A stretch of DNA of 64,000 nt from Sphingomonas sp. URHD0057 (GCF_000620665.1 NZ_KK211162.1:951764-1015763), one strand, 5' to 3'. Numbered from the stretch's first letter, positions 25,459 to 35,116 are shown. Numbers and translations: made by a program. Notes: generated by a model not told the origin, from the letters alone.

Positions 25459-27519
25459 TCAACCGCTCCGGATCAGGTCGATCGCCTGGTCGCGCTCGAA
25501 CAAATAGAGGCACGTCCGCGCCGCCTGGCCGCGCTCGCCCTTGAGGCCGCCATCCCGATCGAGCAGGAGCTGCGCGTCGCTCTGCGCGACCGGCGCCAGC
25601 GCCGCGACATCTTCGGGCCGGGCAACGCGGAACGCCTCCTCGCCCGACTGCCGCGTGCCAAGAATTTCGCCCGGGCCGCGCAACCGCAAATCCTCCTCCG
25701 CGATGCGGAAGCCGTCATTGCTTTCGCGCATCAGCGAAAGCCGGGCGCGGCCGACCTCGGTGAGGTTGGGGCCGCGGATCAGCAGGCACGTGCTTTTCCC
25801 AGACCCGCGGCCGACCCGCCCGCGCAGCTGGTGGAGCTGGGCCAGGCCGAAGCGCTCGGCGCCCTCGACGACCATCAGGGTCGCGTTGGGCACGTCGACC
25901 CCCACCTCGATTACTGTGGTCGCGACGAGGACGGCGAGATCGCCGGACGCAAAGCGCGCCATGACCGCGTCCTTGTCGGGCCCTTTCATGCGCCCATGGA
26001 CGAGGCCGATCTTGTGGTCGCCGAAACGCTGCTTGAGGACGCGCGCGCGTTCCTCGGCGGCGGCGGCGTCCGACTTCTCGCTTTCCTCGACCAACGGGCA
26101 CACCCAATAGGCTTGGCCGCCGGCGCTGATATGCCGCCCGAGGCCGTTGACGACGTCGGACAATTTCTCTTCACTGATCACCCGCGTCTCGACCGGCGTT
26201 CGACCCGGAGGCATTTCGTCGATCCGGCTGACGTCCATCTCGCCATATTGAGTCAGCGTGAGCGTGCGCGGGATCGGCGTCGCCGTCATCACCAGCAGGT
26301 GCGGCGGATGCTCCGCCTTCGACGATAACAGCAGCCGCTGCGAAACACCGAAGCGATGCTGTTCGTCGATCACCGCGAGACCGAGGGTCTTGTAGGCGAC
26401 CTTCTCCTGGAAGATCGCATGGGTGCCGACGAGGATGTCGATCGAGCCGTCGGCTAGCCCCATCATTACGCTCTCGCGCGCCTTGCCCTTCTCCCGCCCG
26501 GTGAGGATCGCGACCCGTACCCCGAGGCTGTCGACCTGACCCAGCAGAGTCGCATGATGCTGCCGGGCGAGGATTTCGGTCGGAGCGAGCAATGCCGCCT
26601 GCGCCCCGGATTCGACCGCGGTCAGCATCGCCGCCAGCGCGACCAGCGTCTTGCCCGAGCCGACGTCACCCTGAAGCAGGCGCAGCATCGGCGCGGCCTG
26701 GATAAGGTCGCCGCGGATCTCGCGGATCACCCGGCGCTGCGCGTCGGTCATTTGGTAGGGCAGCTGAACCCGCCGGATCAGCTCGCCTGTCCCCGCCAGC
26801 GGCGGGGTGCGGTGCCGCCGCTGCGATTGGCGGAGCAGCAATAGCGCGAGTTGGTTGGCGAAGATCTCGTCATAGGCGAGGCGCTTGCGGGCGCTCTCGG
26901 TGCCAGGTTCCTGGTGCGCTTCGGCGAGGGACGCACGCCACGGGCGCCACGCCTCGCTCGACAACAGGCTCGGCTCAACCCACTCAGGCAGCTCGGGCGC
27001 GCGTTCCAGCGCTTCGCGGGCAAGCTCGCCCATGCGGCGGTTCGTGAGCCCCTCGGTGAGCGGATAGACCGGCTCGCGGAGCGCCGGCGCGGGCCCCTTC
27101 CCCGCCTCAGCGACCTCGGGGTGGATGATCTGCCATTCGTCGCCATAGCTTTCGAGCTTGCCCGAGACGATCCGCTTCTGACCCATCGGCAGCTGGCGCT
27201 TCGCCCAACCCGGATTGTTGAAGTAGATGAGGCTGATCGCGTTGCCGTTGCTGTCCGAAGCGAAGACTCGCATCGGCCCGCGGCCCGAGCGGCTTTCGCG
27301 CGTCTCGAATGGGGTCAGCTCAAGGATGACGTTGCGCCCAAGCAGCGCCGAGCTCGCGGCCGGCGCCTGGATTCGCTCGATCGAACCGGTCGGCAAATGG
27401 TAGAGCACGTCGACGACGCGCGTCAGGTCGAGCCGCTTCAGCGTCTTGCTCACCTGCGGACCGACGCCCTTCAACACCTCGATCTCGGCGAACAAGGGGT
27501 TGAGGATGTCCGGGCGCAT
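25459..27519 (-). CDS. recG: ATP-dependent DNA helicase RecG
   Basis: A 686-aa helicase that regresses stalled replication forks and branch-migrates recombination intermediates. The N-terminal wedge domain has GVGPQVSKTLKRLDL and the OB-fold region LIYFNNPGWAKRQLPMGQKR. The helicase part has Walker A (LLQGDVGSGKT), the DEQH box (VIDEQHRFGVSQR), motif III (VMTATPIPRTLTLTQYGEMD) and motif VI (QLHQLRGRVGRGSGKS). It is divergent from sdhE with 33 bp between the start codons. Confidence 0.97.
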   Translation of the reverse strand: MRPDILNPLFAEIEVLKGVGPQVSKTLKRLDLTRVVDVLYHLPTGSIERIQAPAASSALLGRNVILELTPFETRESRSGRGPMRVFASDSNGNAISLIYFNNPGWAKRQLPMGQKRIVSGKLESYGDEWQIIHPEVAEAGKGPAPALREPVYPLTEGLTNRRMGELAREALERAPELPEWVEPSLLSSEAWRPWRASLAEAHQEPGTESARKRLAYDEIFANQLALLLLRQSQRRHRTPPLAGTGELIRRVQLPYQMTDAQRRVIREIRGDLIQAAPMLRLLQGDVGSGKTLVALAAMLTAVESGAQAALLAPTEILARQHHATLLGQVDSLGVRVAILTGREKGKARESVMMGLADGSIDILVGTHAIFQEKVAYKTLGLAVIDEQHRFGVSQRLLLSSKAEHPPHLLVMTATPIPRTLTLTQYGEMDVSRIDEMPPGRTPVETRVISEEKLSDVVNGLGRHISAGGQAYWVCPLVEESEKSDAAAAEERARVLKQRFGDHKIGLVHGRMKGPDKDAVMARFASGDLAVLVATTVIEVGVDVPNATLMVVEGAERFGLAQLHQLRGRVGRGSGKSTCLLIRGPNLTEVGRARLSLMRESNDGFRIAEEDLRLRGPGEILGTRQSGEEAFRVARPEDVAALAPVAQSDAQLLLDRDGGLKGERGQAARTCLYLFERDQAIDLIRSG

Positions 27520-27552
27520 GAGCCGTTGTTAGCGCGAGTCTCGCGTCTCGCA

Positions 27553-27849
27553 ATGAGCCGCGAAGGTGACTACATGCAGCGCATGCCTCCCGACGTGGAC
27601 CTGAAGCGCCTGCATTGGCGCGCGCACCATCGCGGCACCAAGGAGGCCGATCTGCTGATCGGCGGGTTTTTTGATGCTCACCACCGGCAGTGGGGATCGG
27701 ACGAGCGCGCGCTGTTCGAGGAAATGTTGAGCGAGCAGGACGTCGACATCATGGCTTGGGCGCACGGAACCGCCATTCCTCCGGCGCGCTTCGCGGGCCC
27801 CATGACCGAGGTGCTGAAGAAGCTCGACTATGTGCCGGTGAGCCGATGA
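27553..27849 (+). CDS. sdhE: succinate dehydrogenase assembly factor (FAD assembly, SdhE family)
   Basis: A 98-aa protein of the SdhE/Sdh5 family that helps attach FAD to the flavoprotein subunit of succinate dehydrogenase. It has the diagnostic RGxxE motif (HRGTKEADLLIGGFF) and the family tail ALFEEMLSEQDVDIMAW. ATG 27553 or ATG 27574 (MQRMPPDVD) could be the start; I took the upstream one. The stop overlaps the mfd start as ATGA, giving an sdhE-mfd operon. The upstream reading to 26851 is antisense to recG. Confidence 0.93.
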   Translation: MSREGDYMQRMPPDVDLKRLHWRAHHRGTKEADLLIGGFFDAHHRQWGSDERALFEEMLSEQDVDIMAWAHGTAIPPARFAGPMTEVLKKLDYVPVSR

Positions 27850-30800
27850 GCGGACCGCTGCAGCGCGTCCTTCGCGCCGATCGGCCGCTGACGCTGGCAA
27901 GCGTTCCAACCGGCTTCCTGCCGTGGCTTGCCGCGGATCTGGCGCGCGCCGCGCGCGGCACGGGAGAAGGCGGCCGCGCGGTCGTCATTGTCGCCGACGA
28001 AGCCGCCATGCGCGCGCTCGCGGAAACGGCGCCCTCGTTCGCGCCGGAGGTCGAGGTGCTGACCTTCCCCGGTTGGGACTGCCTTCCCTACGACCGAGCC
28101 TCGCCCGCGCTTCGCGTCATGGCGGAGCGGCTGGCGACGCTGAATGCGCTCCAGGCGAAGCGCGACAAGCCGCAGCTGCTCGTCGCCACCGCCAGCGCCG
28201 CCGCCCAACGCGTGCTGACGCCGTTCCGCATCCGCCAGCTGACGCGGCGCATCGCCGAAGGGGAGCGGATCGAGCGCGAAGTGCTGATCGGGCAGCTGAA
28301 CGCCCTCGGATACCAGCGCGCAGACACCGTCGCCGAGCATGGCGAATACGCGGTGCGCGGGTCATTGATCGACCTGTTCCCGGCGGGCGAGGAGCTGGCG
28401 CTCCGGCTCGATTTCTTCGGCGACGAGATGGATTCGATCCGCCGCTTCGATCCGGTCGACCAGCGCTCGACCGACAAGGCCAAAGCCTTCACTTTGATGC
28501 CCGCCTCGGAAGCCCTGCTCGACGAGGACGGCATCAAGCGCTTCCGCTCGCTCTACCGCGAGACCTTCGGAGCCACCGCGACCCAGGACCCGCTCTACCA
28601 GGCACTGTCGAGCGGGCGGCGGATGGCGGGCATGGAGCATTGGCTGCCGATGCTCGAAGAGCGGCTGGAGACATTGTTCGACCATCTTGGCGAGAACGAT
28701 CTCATCCTTCGCGACAGCAATGCCGACCAGGCGCTCGAGGCGCGGCGGGAGGCGATCAAGGACTATCACGACAACCGGGTTCGCGCCGCCGCGGCCGAGC
28801 CCGGCAGCTATCGACCGCTTGCCCCTGACGCGCTGTACCTCGGCAAAGCCGAGTGGGACGGTTTCGCCACCGACCGGCCGATCCACCTTGCCTCGCCGTT
28901 CCCCGAGCCCGAATCCGAACGGATCATCAACTTCGGAGTCGAGGCGGCGCGCGATTTCGCCCCGGAGCGCGCCCAGCAGGCGAACGTCTATGAAGCGGTC
29001 GCGGCGCATGTGAAGGCGCTTGCCAGGGGCGGCCGCAAGGTCGTGCTCGCGAGCTATACCGAAGGGGCACGCGACCGCCTGGCCGGCCTGCTGGCGGAGA
29101 ACGGCCTCAAGGCCCACACATTCGCCGACAGCTGGCAGGAAGCGCTTGGTGCCAAGACTCAGCCGGCGATGCTGGTCCTGCCGCTCGACCATGGCTTCGC
29201 CACGCCCGACGTCGCGGTTCTCACCGAGCAGGACATGCTCGGCGACCGACTGGTTCGGCGCCGCCGCAAGCGCAAGGCCGCGGCGGCGTTCCTCGAAGAG
29301 CTGGCGACGCTGTCCCCTGGCGACCTTGTCGTCCACGCCGACCACGGCATCGGCCGCTACGAGGGCTTGACCCAGATCCCGGTCAGCAGGGTCCCGCACG
29401 ATTGCGTCGCGCTCGAATATGCGCGCGGCGACAAGCTCTACGTGCCGGTCGAGAATATCGAGCTGTTGAGCCGCTACGGCAACGAGAGCGAGGGAGTGAC
29501 GCTCGACAGCCTCGGCGGCGAGGCATGGCAGCGGCGCAAGGCGCGGATGAAGGAGCGCATCCGGGAGATCGCCGGCGAGCTGATCAAGACCGCGGCGATG
29601 CGCGCCATGCGTCCCGGCGTCGTGGCTGAGCCCGACAGTAGCTATCCGCAATTCGTCGACCGTTTCCCCTACGAGGAGACCGATGACCAGGAGCGGGCGA
29701 TCGCCGACGTGCTCGCCGATCTCGAAGCGGGCAAGCCGATGGACAGGCTGGTGTGCGGCGACGTCGGCTTCGGCAAGACCGAGGTCGGGCTGCGCGCGGC
29801 CTTCGTCATGGCGATGTCGGGCAAGCAGGTCGCTCTGATCTGCCCAACGACCTTGCTCGCCCGCCAGCATTACAAGAATTTCGTCGAGCGGCTGCAGGGC
29901 TTCCCGATCAATGTCGGGCGCTTGTCGCGGCTGGTCCCCGCCGCCGAGGCCAGGAAGACCAAGGAAGGCCTCGCCGACGGCACGGTCGACATCATCATCG
30001 GCACCCACGCGCTGCTCGCCAAGAGCATCGAATTCAAGCGCCTGGGACTGGTGATCGTCGATGAGGAACAGCATTTCGGGGTCGCCCACAAGGAGCGGCT
30101 GAAGGCGCTGCGCGCCGACGTCCACGTGCTGACCCTGACCGCTACGCCGATCCCGCGCACGCTGCAGATGGCGATGTCCGGCTTGCGCGAGCTAAGCGTC
30201 ATTCAGACGCCGCCGGTCGACCGGCTCGCGATCAGAACCTACGTCACGCCGTGGGACGGCGTCGTGCTGCGCGAGGCGCTGCTGCGCGAACATTATCGCG
30301 GCGGGCAGAGCTTCTTCGTCGTGCCGCGCATCGCCGACCTGCCGCAGACCGAGGAATGGCTCCGCGACCGGGTGCCCGAAGTGAGTTTCGTGACCGCGCA
30401 CGGGCAGATGAGCGCGAGCCAGGTCGAGGAGCGGATGAGCGCCTTCTACGACCGCAAGTACGACGTGCTGGTGTCGACCACCATCGTCGAGAGCGGGCTC
30501 GATATCCCCAGCGCCAACACTTTGGTGGTCCATCGCGCCGACCGCTTCGGGCTCGCCCAGCTGTACCAGCTGCGCGGCCGCGTCGGGCGGGCGAAGACAC
30601 GCGCCTATGCGTATCTGACGATGCCCGCCGATCGATCGATCACCGACGCGGCGATGAAGCGGCTGCAGGTGCTCGCCGACCTCGACAGCCTCGGCGCCGG
30701 CTTCCAGCTCGCCAGCCACGACCTCGACATCCGCGGCGCCGGCAATCTGCTCGGCGACGAGCAGTCGGGCCACATCAAGGAAGTCGGGTTCGAACTCTAT

Positions 30801-31346
30801 CAGTCGATGCTCGAGGACGCGATCGTCGGGCTCAAGGCCGACGGGGCGGTGCGGCCGGAGGAATTCTCGCCGCAGATCAGCGTCGACGCGCCGATCCTCA
30901 TACCCGAGCATTACGTGCCCGACCTCGACCTCCGCATGGGCCTCTATCGCCGGCTCGGCGACCTCGAGGATCGGCCCGCGATCGATGCCTTCGCGGCCGA
31001 GATGATCGACCGCTTCGGCAAGCTTCCGGATGAAACGGCGAACCTGATGAAGATCGTCGAGGTGAAGCTGAACTGCCGCGCCGCCAGAATCGCCAAGCTC
31101 GACATCGGTGCGCGCGGCGCGGTCGTGACCTTCGCCGACGCCGGCTTCCCGGACCTGCAGGCGCTTCTCGGCTACATGGAGCGATTGAAGGGCGCGGCGA
31201 GGCTGAGGCCCGATAGCAAGCTCGTCATTTCACGCAACTGGGCGACGCCGGCCGCCCGGCTTGATGGAGCGTTGCAGGTATCCCGCGGCTTGGCGCGCGT
31301 CGCCGCGGCGGGCGAAGCGGCGAAGGAGGTGCTCGAACCCGCCTAA
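27846..31346 (+). CDS. mfd: transcription-repair coupling factor
   Basis: A 1166-aa translocase that removes stalled RNA polymerase and recruits UvrA. The N-terminal UvrB-like module includes FPGWDCLPYDRASPALRVM. The RNA-polymerase interaction domain contains GDLVVHADHGIGRYEGL near residue 490. The RecG-like motor has Walker A GDVGFGKTEVGLRAAFVM near 637, VIVDEEQHFGVAHKERL, TLTATPIPRTLQMAMSGLRE and LYQLRGRVGRAKTRAY. The C-terminal domain follows LDLRMGLYRRL. The start is fixed by ATGA overlap with sdhE; the longer ORF beginning at 27690 runs out of frame through sdhE. Confidence 0.97.
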   Translation: MSGPLQRVLRADRPLTLASVPTGFLPWLAADLARAARGTGEGGRAVVIVADEAAMRALAETAPSFAPEVEVLTFPGWDCLPYDRASPALRVMAERLATLNALQAKRDKPQLLVATASAAAQRVLTPFRIRQLTRRIAEGERIEREVLIGQLNALGYQRADTVAEHGEYAVRGSLIDLFPAGEELALRLDFFGDEMDSIRRFDPVDQRSTDKAKAFTLMPASEALLDEDGIKRFRSLYRETFGATATQDPLYQALSSGRRMAGMEHWLPMLEERLETLFDHLGENDLILRDSNADQALEARREAIKDYHDNRVRAAAAEPGSYRPLAPDALYLGKAEWDGFATDRPIHLASPFPEPESERIINFGVEAARDFAPERAQQANVYEAVAAHVKALARGGRKVVLASYTEGARDRLAGLLAENGLKAHTFADSWQEALGAKTQPAMLVLPLDHGFATPDVAVLTEQDMLGDRLVRRRRKRKAAAAFLEELATLSPGDLVVHADHGIGRYEGLTQIPVSRVPHDCVALEYARGDKLYVPVENIELLSRYGNESEGVTLDSLGGEAWQRRKARMKERIREIAGELIKTAAMRAMRPGVVAEPDSSYPQFVDRFPYEETDDQERAIADVLADLEAGKPMDRLVCGDVGFGKTEVGLRAAFVMAMSGKQVALICPTTLLARQHYKNFVERLQGFPINVGRLSRLVPAAEARKTKEGLADGTVDIIIGTHALLAKSIEFKRLGLVIVDEEQHFGVAHKERLKALRADVHVLTLTATPIPRTLQMAMSGLRELSVIQTPPVDRLAIRTYVTPWDGVVLREALLREHYRGGQSFFVVPRIADLPQTEEWLRDRVPEVSFVTAHGQMSASQVEERMSAFYDRKYDVLVSTTIVESGLDIPSANTLVVHRADRFGLAQLYQLRGRVGRAKTRAYAYLTMPADRSITDAAMKRLQVLADLDSLGAGFQLASHDLDIRGAGNLLGDEQSGHIKEVGFELYQSMLEDAIVGLKADGAVRPEEFSPQISVDAPILIPEHYVPDLDLRMGLYRRLGDLEDRPAIDAFAAEMIDRFGKLPDETANLMKIVEVKLNCRAARIAKLDIGARGAVVTFADAGFPDLQALLGYMERLKGAARLRPDSKLVISRNWATPAARLDGALQVSRGLARVAAAGEAAKEVLEPA

Positions 31347-32110
31347 GGCTTCACGAATTTGTAGGCGAATTGGCTCGTGTGGCCGCGGATCGACTTGTCG
31401 AACACCGGGATGTCGAGCGGATCGTTTGGGTTGTTCAGTACCTTCGACTCTCCGGCGAATTGGAACCCCACGGCCTCGACCTGTCGGCGCACGATCGCGG
31501 GGTCGATGCGGTGCAGCGCCTCGGTGTCGGCCATGCCGCGCCCCGGCTTCGCCATATGGTCGATGATCATGTAGGTCCCGCCCGGCTTGAGGATCTTGAA
31601 CACCGCTTTGTTGAGCAGGCCGGGATCGGCGTCCTTGCCCATATATTCGTCGGGATAGTCGTGGTAATTTTGCGACGTCCAAACCACGTCGAGCAGCTCG
31701 GGCGCACTCAGGATCGCGCTAGGCTGAACCTCTGTGACGATATTGCCATAATATTTGTCCGCGGACAGCTTACGCATGTCCTGGACGTTGCCCATCGAGA
31801 AGCGCGCATAGGCTTGTGGCCAGACGGCATAGACCTTGCCCTCCGGCCCCACGATCTTCGAGAAGATCCGCGTCCAGTATCCGCTGCCTGGAATCAGATC
31901 CAAGACTTTGTCGCCGCGTTTCACCCCCGCAAGCGCGATCAACGGCCCCGGCTTGCGGCGCTCATCGGCCGCATCGCGCTGAGCCTTCCGGCCGGGATCG
32001 GCGAGGGCCTGATCGAGCGCGGCCTGTGAGAACGCGCGCGGGGTCTCCGCCTTCTTGCAACTGGCGCACAGCGCCGCAGTCAGTGCCAGCCCGATTATCA
32101 ATGTCCGCAT
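31343..32110 (-). CDS. methyltransferase-fold protein with lipoprotein signal peptide
   Basis: A 255-aa protein starting MRTLIIGLALTAALCASCKK, with LCASC as a lipobox. The rest is a class I SAM-methyltransferase fold: motif I VKRGDKVLDLIPGSGYWTRI, then LLDVVWTSQNYHDYPDEYMG and LKPGGTYMIIDHMAKPGRGM. I recall related predicted methyltransferases (COG4798 type) that also carry export signals. Export is puzzling because SAM is not expected outside the cytoplasm. The stop overlaps the mfd stop in convergent orientation. Start 32110 was chosen as the signal peptide start over 32137. Confidence 0.82.
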   Translation of the reverse strand: MRTLIIGLALTAALCASCKKAETPRAFSQAALDQALADPGRKAQRDAADERRKPGPLIALAGVKRGDKVLDLIPGSGYWTRIFSKIVGPEGKVYAVWPQAYARFSMGNVQDMRKLSADKYYGNIVTEVQPSAILSAPELLDVVWTSQNYHDYPDEYMGKDADPGLLNKAVFKILKPGGTYMIIDHMAKPGRGMADTEALHRIDPAIVRRQVEAVGFQFAGESKVLNNPNDPLDIPVFDKSIRGHTSQFAYKFVKP

Positions 32111-32183
32111 GAGGTCCTCCTGCCAAGCAACAAGCACGGCAATGCCGGCGCGCCAACGCCCCGACGAAAAGTTGACGGAAAAT

Positions 32184-33017
32184 TTAGGCGGCTTCGATGT
32201 GCGCGGCGGCGACGAACCGGGTCAGCTCTTCGTGAGTGAGGGCGCCGGCGCCGAGGAATCCCTGGTAGAGGTCGCAGCCCCATTCGACGAGAAGGCCAAG
32301 CTGGCCGGTGCTCTCGACACCCTCCACCACCACCGCCAGATCGAGCTCGCGCGCCAGCTGGATCAGCGCCCGGACGACGATCCGGTCGCGGCTTCCGCCG
32401 ACGATGTCGGCGATCAGGCCACGGTCGATCTTCAGCATGTCGAGCGGCAGTGTGGTGAGATAGGCAAGGCTGGTATAGCCGGTGCCGAAATCGTCCACCG
32501 CAACGCGCAGCCCCCGTTCGCGCAAGCGTGTGAGGCGGTCGGCTACGGCGCGTTGATCGACCAGCAGCGCGTTTTCCGTGATCTCGATGGTCACGCGCGT
32601 GGGATCGATGCCCGCGGCGTCGATCTCCGCCAGCAGCCAATCGTCGTATCCATCGCGCGAAATGTCTTCGGGCAGCAGGTTGATCGACAACCGCAAGTCC
32701 CTGAGCGGACCCTCCCACACCGCGGCGCTGCGCAGCGCCTTGCGTTGCACCAGCCGTGACAGCCGTTCGCTAAGGCCGCTTGCCGCGGCGCGGGCGAACA
32801 GGGCCTGAGCCGAATCGGCGATCGACGAGCGCGCCAGCGCTTCCGCGCCAAGGATCCGGCCCGTCTTCGGTTCGATCAAAGGTTGATAGAGGACCTCGAT
32901 CCCCTCGTGCGCGATGACCGTCTCCAGGAGACTGTCCCTGACGCGACCAACGGGCGCCGGAGCCTCTCGGTCCGACGCCCGCCTCCCCCACTCGAATACG
33001 CTATCCCACTTGAACAT
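32184..33017 (-). CDS. EAL-domain protein, probable cyclic-di-GMP phosphodiesterase
   Basis: A 277-aa protein made almost only of an EAL domain. The signature E59-A-L occurs in ILGAEALARSS. Other catalytic elements are present: LSINLLPED, VTIEITENALL, VAVDDFGTGYTSLAYL, LDMLKIDRGLI, VVVEGVESTGQL and the Gln in DLYQGFLGAG. The metal-binding set looks complete, so hydrolysis of c-di-GMP is plausible. There is no GGDEF, PAS or membrane segment; the 30-residue N-terminus is short and polar. ATG 33017 (MFKWDSVFEWG) was preferred over 33056. Confidence 0.88.
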   Translation of the reverse strand: MFKWDSVFEWGRRASDREAPAPVGRVRDSLLETVIAHEGIEVLYQPLIEPKTGRILGAEALARSSIADSAQALFARAAASGLSERLSRLVQRKALRSAAVWEGPLRDLRLSINLLPEDISRDGYDDWLLAEIDAAGIDPTRVTIEITENALLVDQRAVADRLTRLRERGLRVAVDDFGTGYTSLAYLTTLPLDMLKIDRGLIADIVGGSRDRIVVRALIQLARELDLAVVVEGVESTGQLGLLVEWGCDLYQGFLGAGALTHEELTRFVAAAHIEAA

Positions 33018-33147
33018 GGCGGGTCCGTAACGCCCCGCTCTGCCACCCGAAACCAAGGCCTCCTCGCGTGAGCCGAAACGGGACAGTGACGCTTTGCCCC
33101 AATCCCCTTATGCTGGATGCGGTTGAGGCTGCCCCGCGAGGACCAGG

Positions 33148-33969
33148 TTGAACGCCGACGCGCCCCATTCGCCACGCGGCCGCAAGGCCGACCTCAAGAG
33201 CCTCGGGATCGGGCTCCTCGCCTCGAATCGCGAAGCATCGCAAGCCGCCTCGGCGGTCCTTGCCCAGCGCTATCAGTTCGCAGACCCGGACAGCGCCGAG
33301 ACGCTGGTGGCCCTCGGCGGCGACGGCTTCATGCTTCACACCCTGCACCGGATGCTCGAGGGCGAGTGCCCGAACCTGCCGGTGTTCGGGATGAACCGGG
33401 GCACGGTCGGCTTCCTGATGAACGAATGGCGGTTGGAGGATCTCGCCGAACGCATGGCCCAGGCCAAGGCAATCCGGGTCGCACCGCTCGAAATGCGCGC
33501 CACGACGGTCGGCGGCGACACCTTCGTCCATGCCGCGATCAATGAGATCTCGCTGCTCCGCGAAACCCGCCAGACGGCAAAGATCGAGGTGTTGGTCGAC
33601 GGCCGCGTCGTCCTGCCCGAGCTGGTCTGCGACGGCGTCCTCGTTTCGACGCCGGCCGGCTCGACCGCCTACAACCTCTCCGCGCACGGGCCGATCCTCC
33701 CGCTCCAGGCGAAGATGCTGGCGCTGACGGCGATCAGCCCGTTCCGTCCGCGCCGCTGGTCGGGCGCGATCCTTCCCGACGAGAACAATATCTGCTTCCG
33801 CGTGCTCGAGCCAGAAAACCGCCCGGTCTCGGCGGTCGCCGACCAATATGAGGTGCGCGACGTCGCCAAGGTCGAGATCCGGCTCGACCGCGAGCGCTCG
33901 CTGACCCTGCTGTTCGATCCCGAGCACGCGCTCGACGAACGCATCGCCATGGAGCAATTCGCGACCTAA
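33148..33969 (+). CDS. nadK: NAD kinase
   Basis: A 273-aa enzyme that phosphorylates NAD to NADP. The GGDG motif is at residues 57-60 (LVALGGDGFMLHT), followed by VFGMNRGTVGFLMNE, the NE/D-type motif AAINEISLLRET, and DGVLVSTPAGSTAYNLSAHG. The length is normal for alphaproteobacterial NadK. The start is TTG 33148 with GAGG upstream; no ATG is available before the conserved core. A tRNA-Asn gene follows 69 bp later. Confidence 0.95.
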   Translation: MNADAPHSPRGRKADLKSLGIGLLASNREASQAASAVLAQRYQFADPDSAETLVALGGDGFMLHTLHRMLEGECPNLPVFGMNRGTVGFLMNEWRLEDLAERMAQAKAIRVAPLEMRATTVGGDTFVHAAINEISLLRETRQTAKIEVLVDGRVVLPELVCDGVLVSTPAGSTAYNLSAHGPILPLQAKMLALTAISPFRPRRWSGAILPDENNICFRVLEPENRPVSAVADQYEVRDVAKVEIRLDRERSLTLLFDPEHALDERIAMEQFAT

Positions 33970-34038
33970 ATTCGGTTCGGTCACTTGCCTTTAAGGTCGG
34001 CTTGGCTATTTAGCCCCCGCGCCCCGCCAAGGGGCTGC

Positions 34039-34113
34039 TCCCCGGTAGCTCAGCGGTAGAGCGTTCGACTGTTAATCGAATGGTCGCCTGTTCGAATCAG
34101 GCCCGGGGAGCCA
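34039..34113 (+). tRNA. tRNA-Asn (anticodon GTT)
   Basis: A complete 75-nt cloverleaf. The acceptor arms TCCCCGG (34039-34045) and CCGGGGA pair over 7 bp, with discriminator G and encoded CCA at 34111-34113. The D arm GCTC...GAGC, the anticodon loop CTGTTAA with GTT, and the T-arm with TTCGAAT are all present. It stands alone between nadK and a GFA-family gene. Confidence 0.97.
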
Positions 34114-34153
34114 TTCTTCTCGATCCTCCAGCCCTCAAATCGAGAGGCGCAGC

Positions 34154-34543
34154 TTGGACCAAGTTACCGGAATTTGCCTCTGCGGGGACATGCGGATCGT
34201 GGCATCGGGGCCGCCATACCGGGTCGGCGTTTGCCATTGCCTTGACTGCCGCGAGCATCATGGCGCGCTCTTCCACGCCTCGGCCATCTTCCCGGAGGAT
34301 GCCGTCACCATCGAGGGCGAGACCCGCGAATATGCCGGGCGGCATTTTTGCCCCCGCTGCGGCTCGTCCGTCTTCTCCCGCTCGGGCGATGAGATCGAGG
34401 TCAGCCTGGGGGCGCTCGATGCGCCTGACCAGTTCACGCCGACTTACGAACTGTGGACCGTCCGCCGGGAATCCTGGCTGCCGCCGTTCCCGCTCAAACG
34501 ATACGAGCGCGATCGCGACCCCACCGCTCGATCTGAGCCCTAG
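34154..34543 (+). CDS. GFA-family (glutathione-dependent formaldehyde-activating-like) zinc protein, copy 1
   Basis: A 129-aa GFA-fold protein with the zinc-binding pattern CLCGDM, then CHCLDCREHHGALFH, then FCPRCGSSVFSR. These three cysteine clusters bind two zinc ions in family members. The biochemical role of most family members is unsettled, so formaldehyde metabolism is not assumed. The start is TTG 34154 (protein MDQVTGICLCGD); no ATG precedes the first cysteine motif. It is the only gene between the tRNA and the convergent DUF1801 gene, whose stop it overlaps. Confidence 0.88.
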   Translation: MDQVTGICLCGDMRIVASGPPYRVGVCHCLDCREHHGALFHASAIFPEDAVTIEGETREYAGRHFCPRCGSSVFSRSGDEIEVSLGALDAPDQFTPTYELWTVRRESWLPPFPLKRYERDRDPTARSEP

Positions 34544-34929
34544 GGCTTGGCGCCGTTGAAGGCCGCGGCCTCGCGGACAAGTGCCTTGAACGCGCCCGGG
34601 TCGACTTCGTCCCCGTCGTGGAAGTCGATCGCGCGACGGGTATTGCCGTCGAGGCTGGAGTTGAACAGGCCCGCCGGATCGGGAAGCGAGGCGCCCTGGG
34701 CAAAGGTCAGCTTGACCTTGTCTCGGTAAGTCTCGCCGGTGCAGATGATCCCGTCGTGCTCCCACACGGGCACTCCCATCGGGTTCGACGGCTTCCGCCA
34801 TTTGACCGTTTCGACCACTTCCGGGTCGGCGTCGCGAATGAGCGCACGGAGTCGCTTCAGTGTCGCGCCGCGCCAGTCGTCCAGGGATGCAAGCTTGGCG
34901 TCAATCAGTTCAGAAGATGATTCAGACAT
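34540..34929 (-). CDS. DUF1801-domain protein
   Basis: A 129-aa protein with the DUF1801 (YdhG-like) layout: helix WRGATLKRLRALIRDADPEV, VETVKWRKPSNPMGVPVWEH, then DKVKLTFAQGASLPDPAGLF and a terminal helix ALVREAAAFNGAKP. The fold resembles a small ligand-binding domain; the function is unknown. There is no signal peptide. It is convergent with the GFA-family gene with a 4-base overlap. Confidence 0.88.
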   Translation of the reverse strand: MSESSSELIDAKLASLDDWRGATLKRLRALIRDADPEVVETVKWRKPSNPMGVPVWEHDGIICTGETYRDKVKLTFAQGASLPDPAGLFNSSLDGNTRRAIDFHDGDEVDPGAFKALVREAAAFNGAKP

Positions 34930-35116
34930 GCCGCGCGCCGTAGCATGAACGGAGCGGCGCGGACATGACGCCCGGCCGCTCCGGCGGAGTGCGTTCGTGT
35001 CTCGCTAAAGACCACCCCGCACCACGATCAACCATCATTTGCGCGCCGCGCTCCACAGGCCACTTGCGACCGTATCAAGCCGGGACAATGATGCTGCTAC
35101 AGGCAGGGGGGCGAAA

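Noticed and set aside
26851-27552. N-terminal extension of the SdhE frame by about 230 codons
   Set aside because: The extension is antisense to recG. SdhE homologues are about 90-100 residues, matching a start at 27553.
27690-27845. N-terminal extension of Mfd
   Set aside because: It reads out of frame through sdhE. The ATGA overlap at 27846 and the homologous start MSGPLQR fit better.
28362-30911. Minus-strand frames of 587 and 239 codons opposite mfd
   Set aside because: Antisense shadows; Mfd motifs on the plus strand are uninterrupted throughout.
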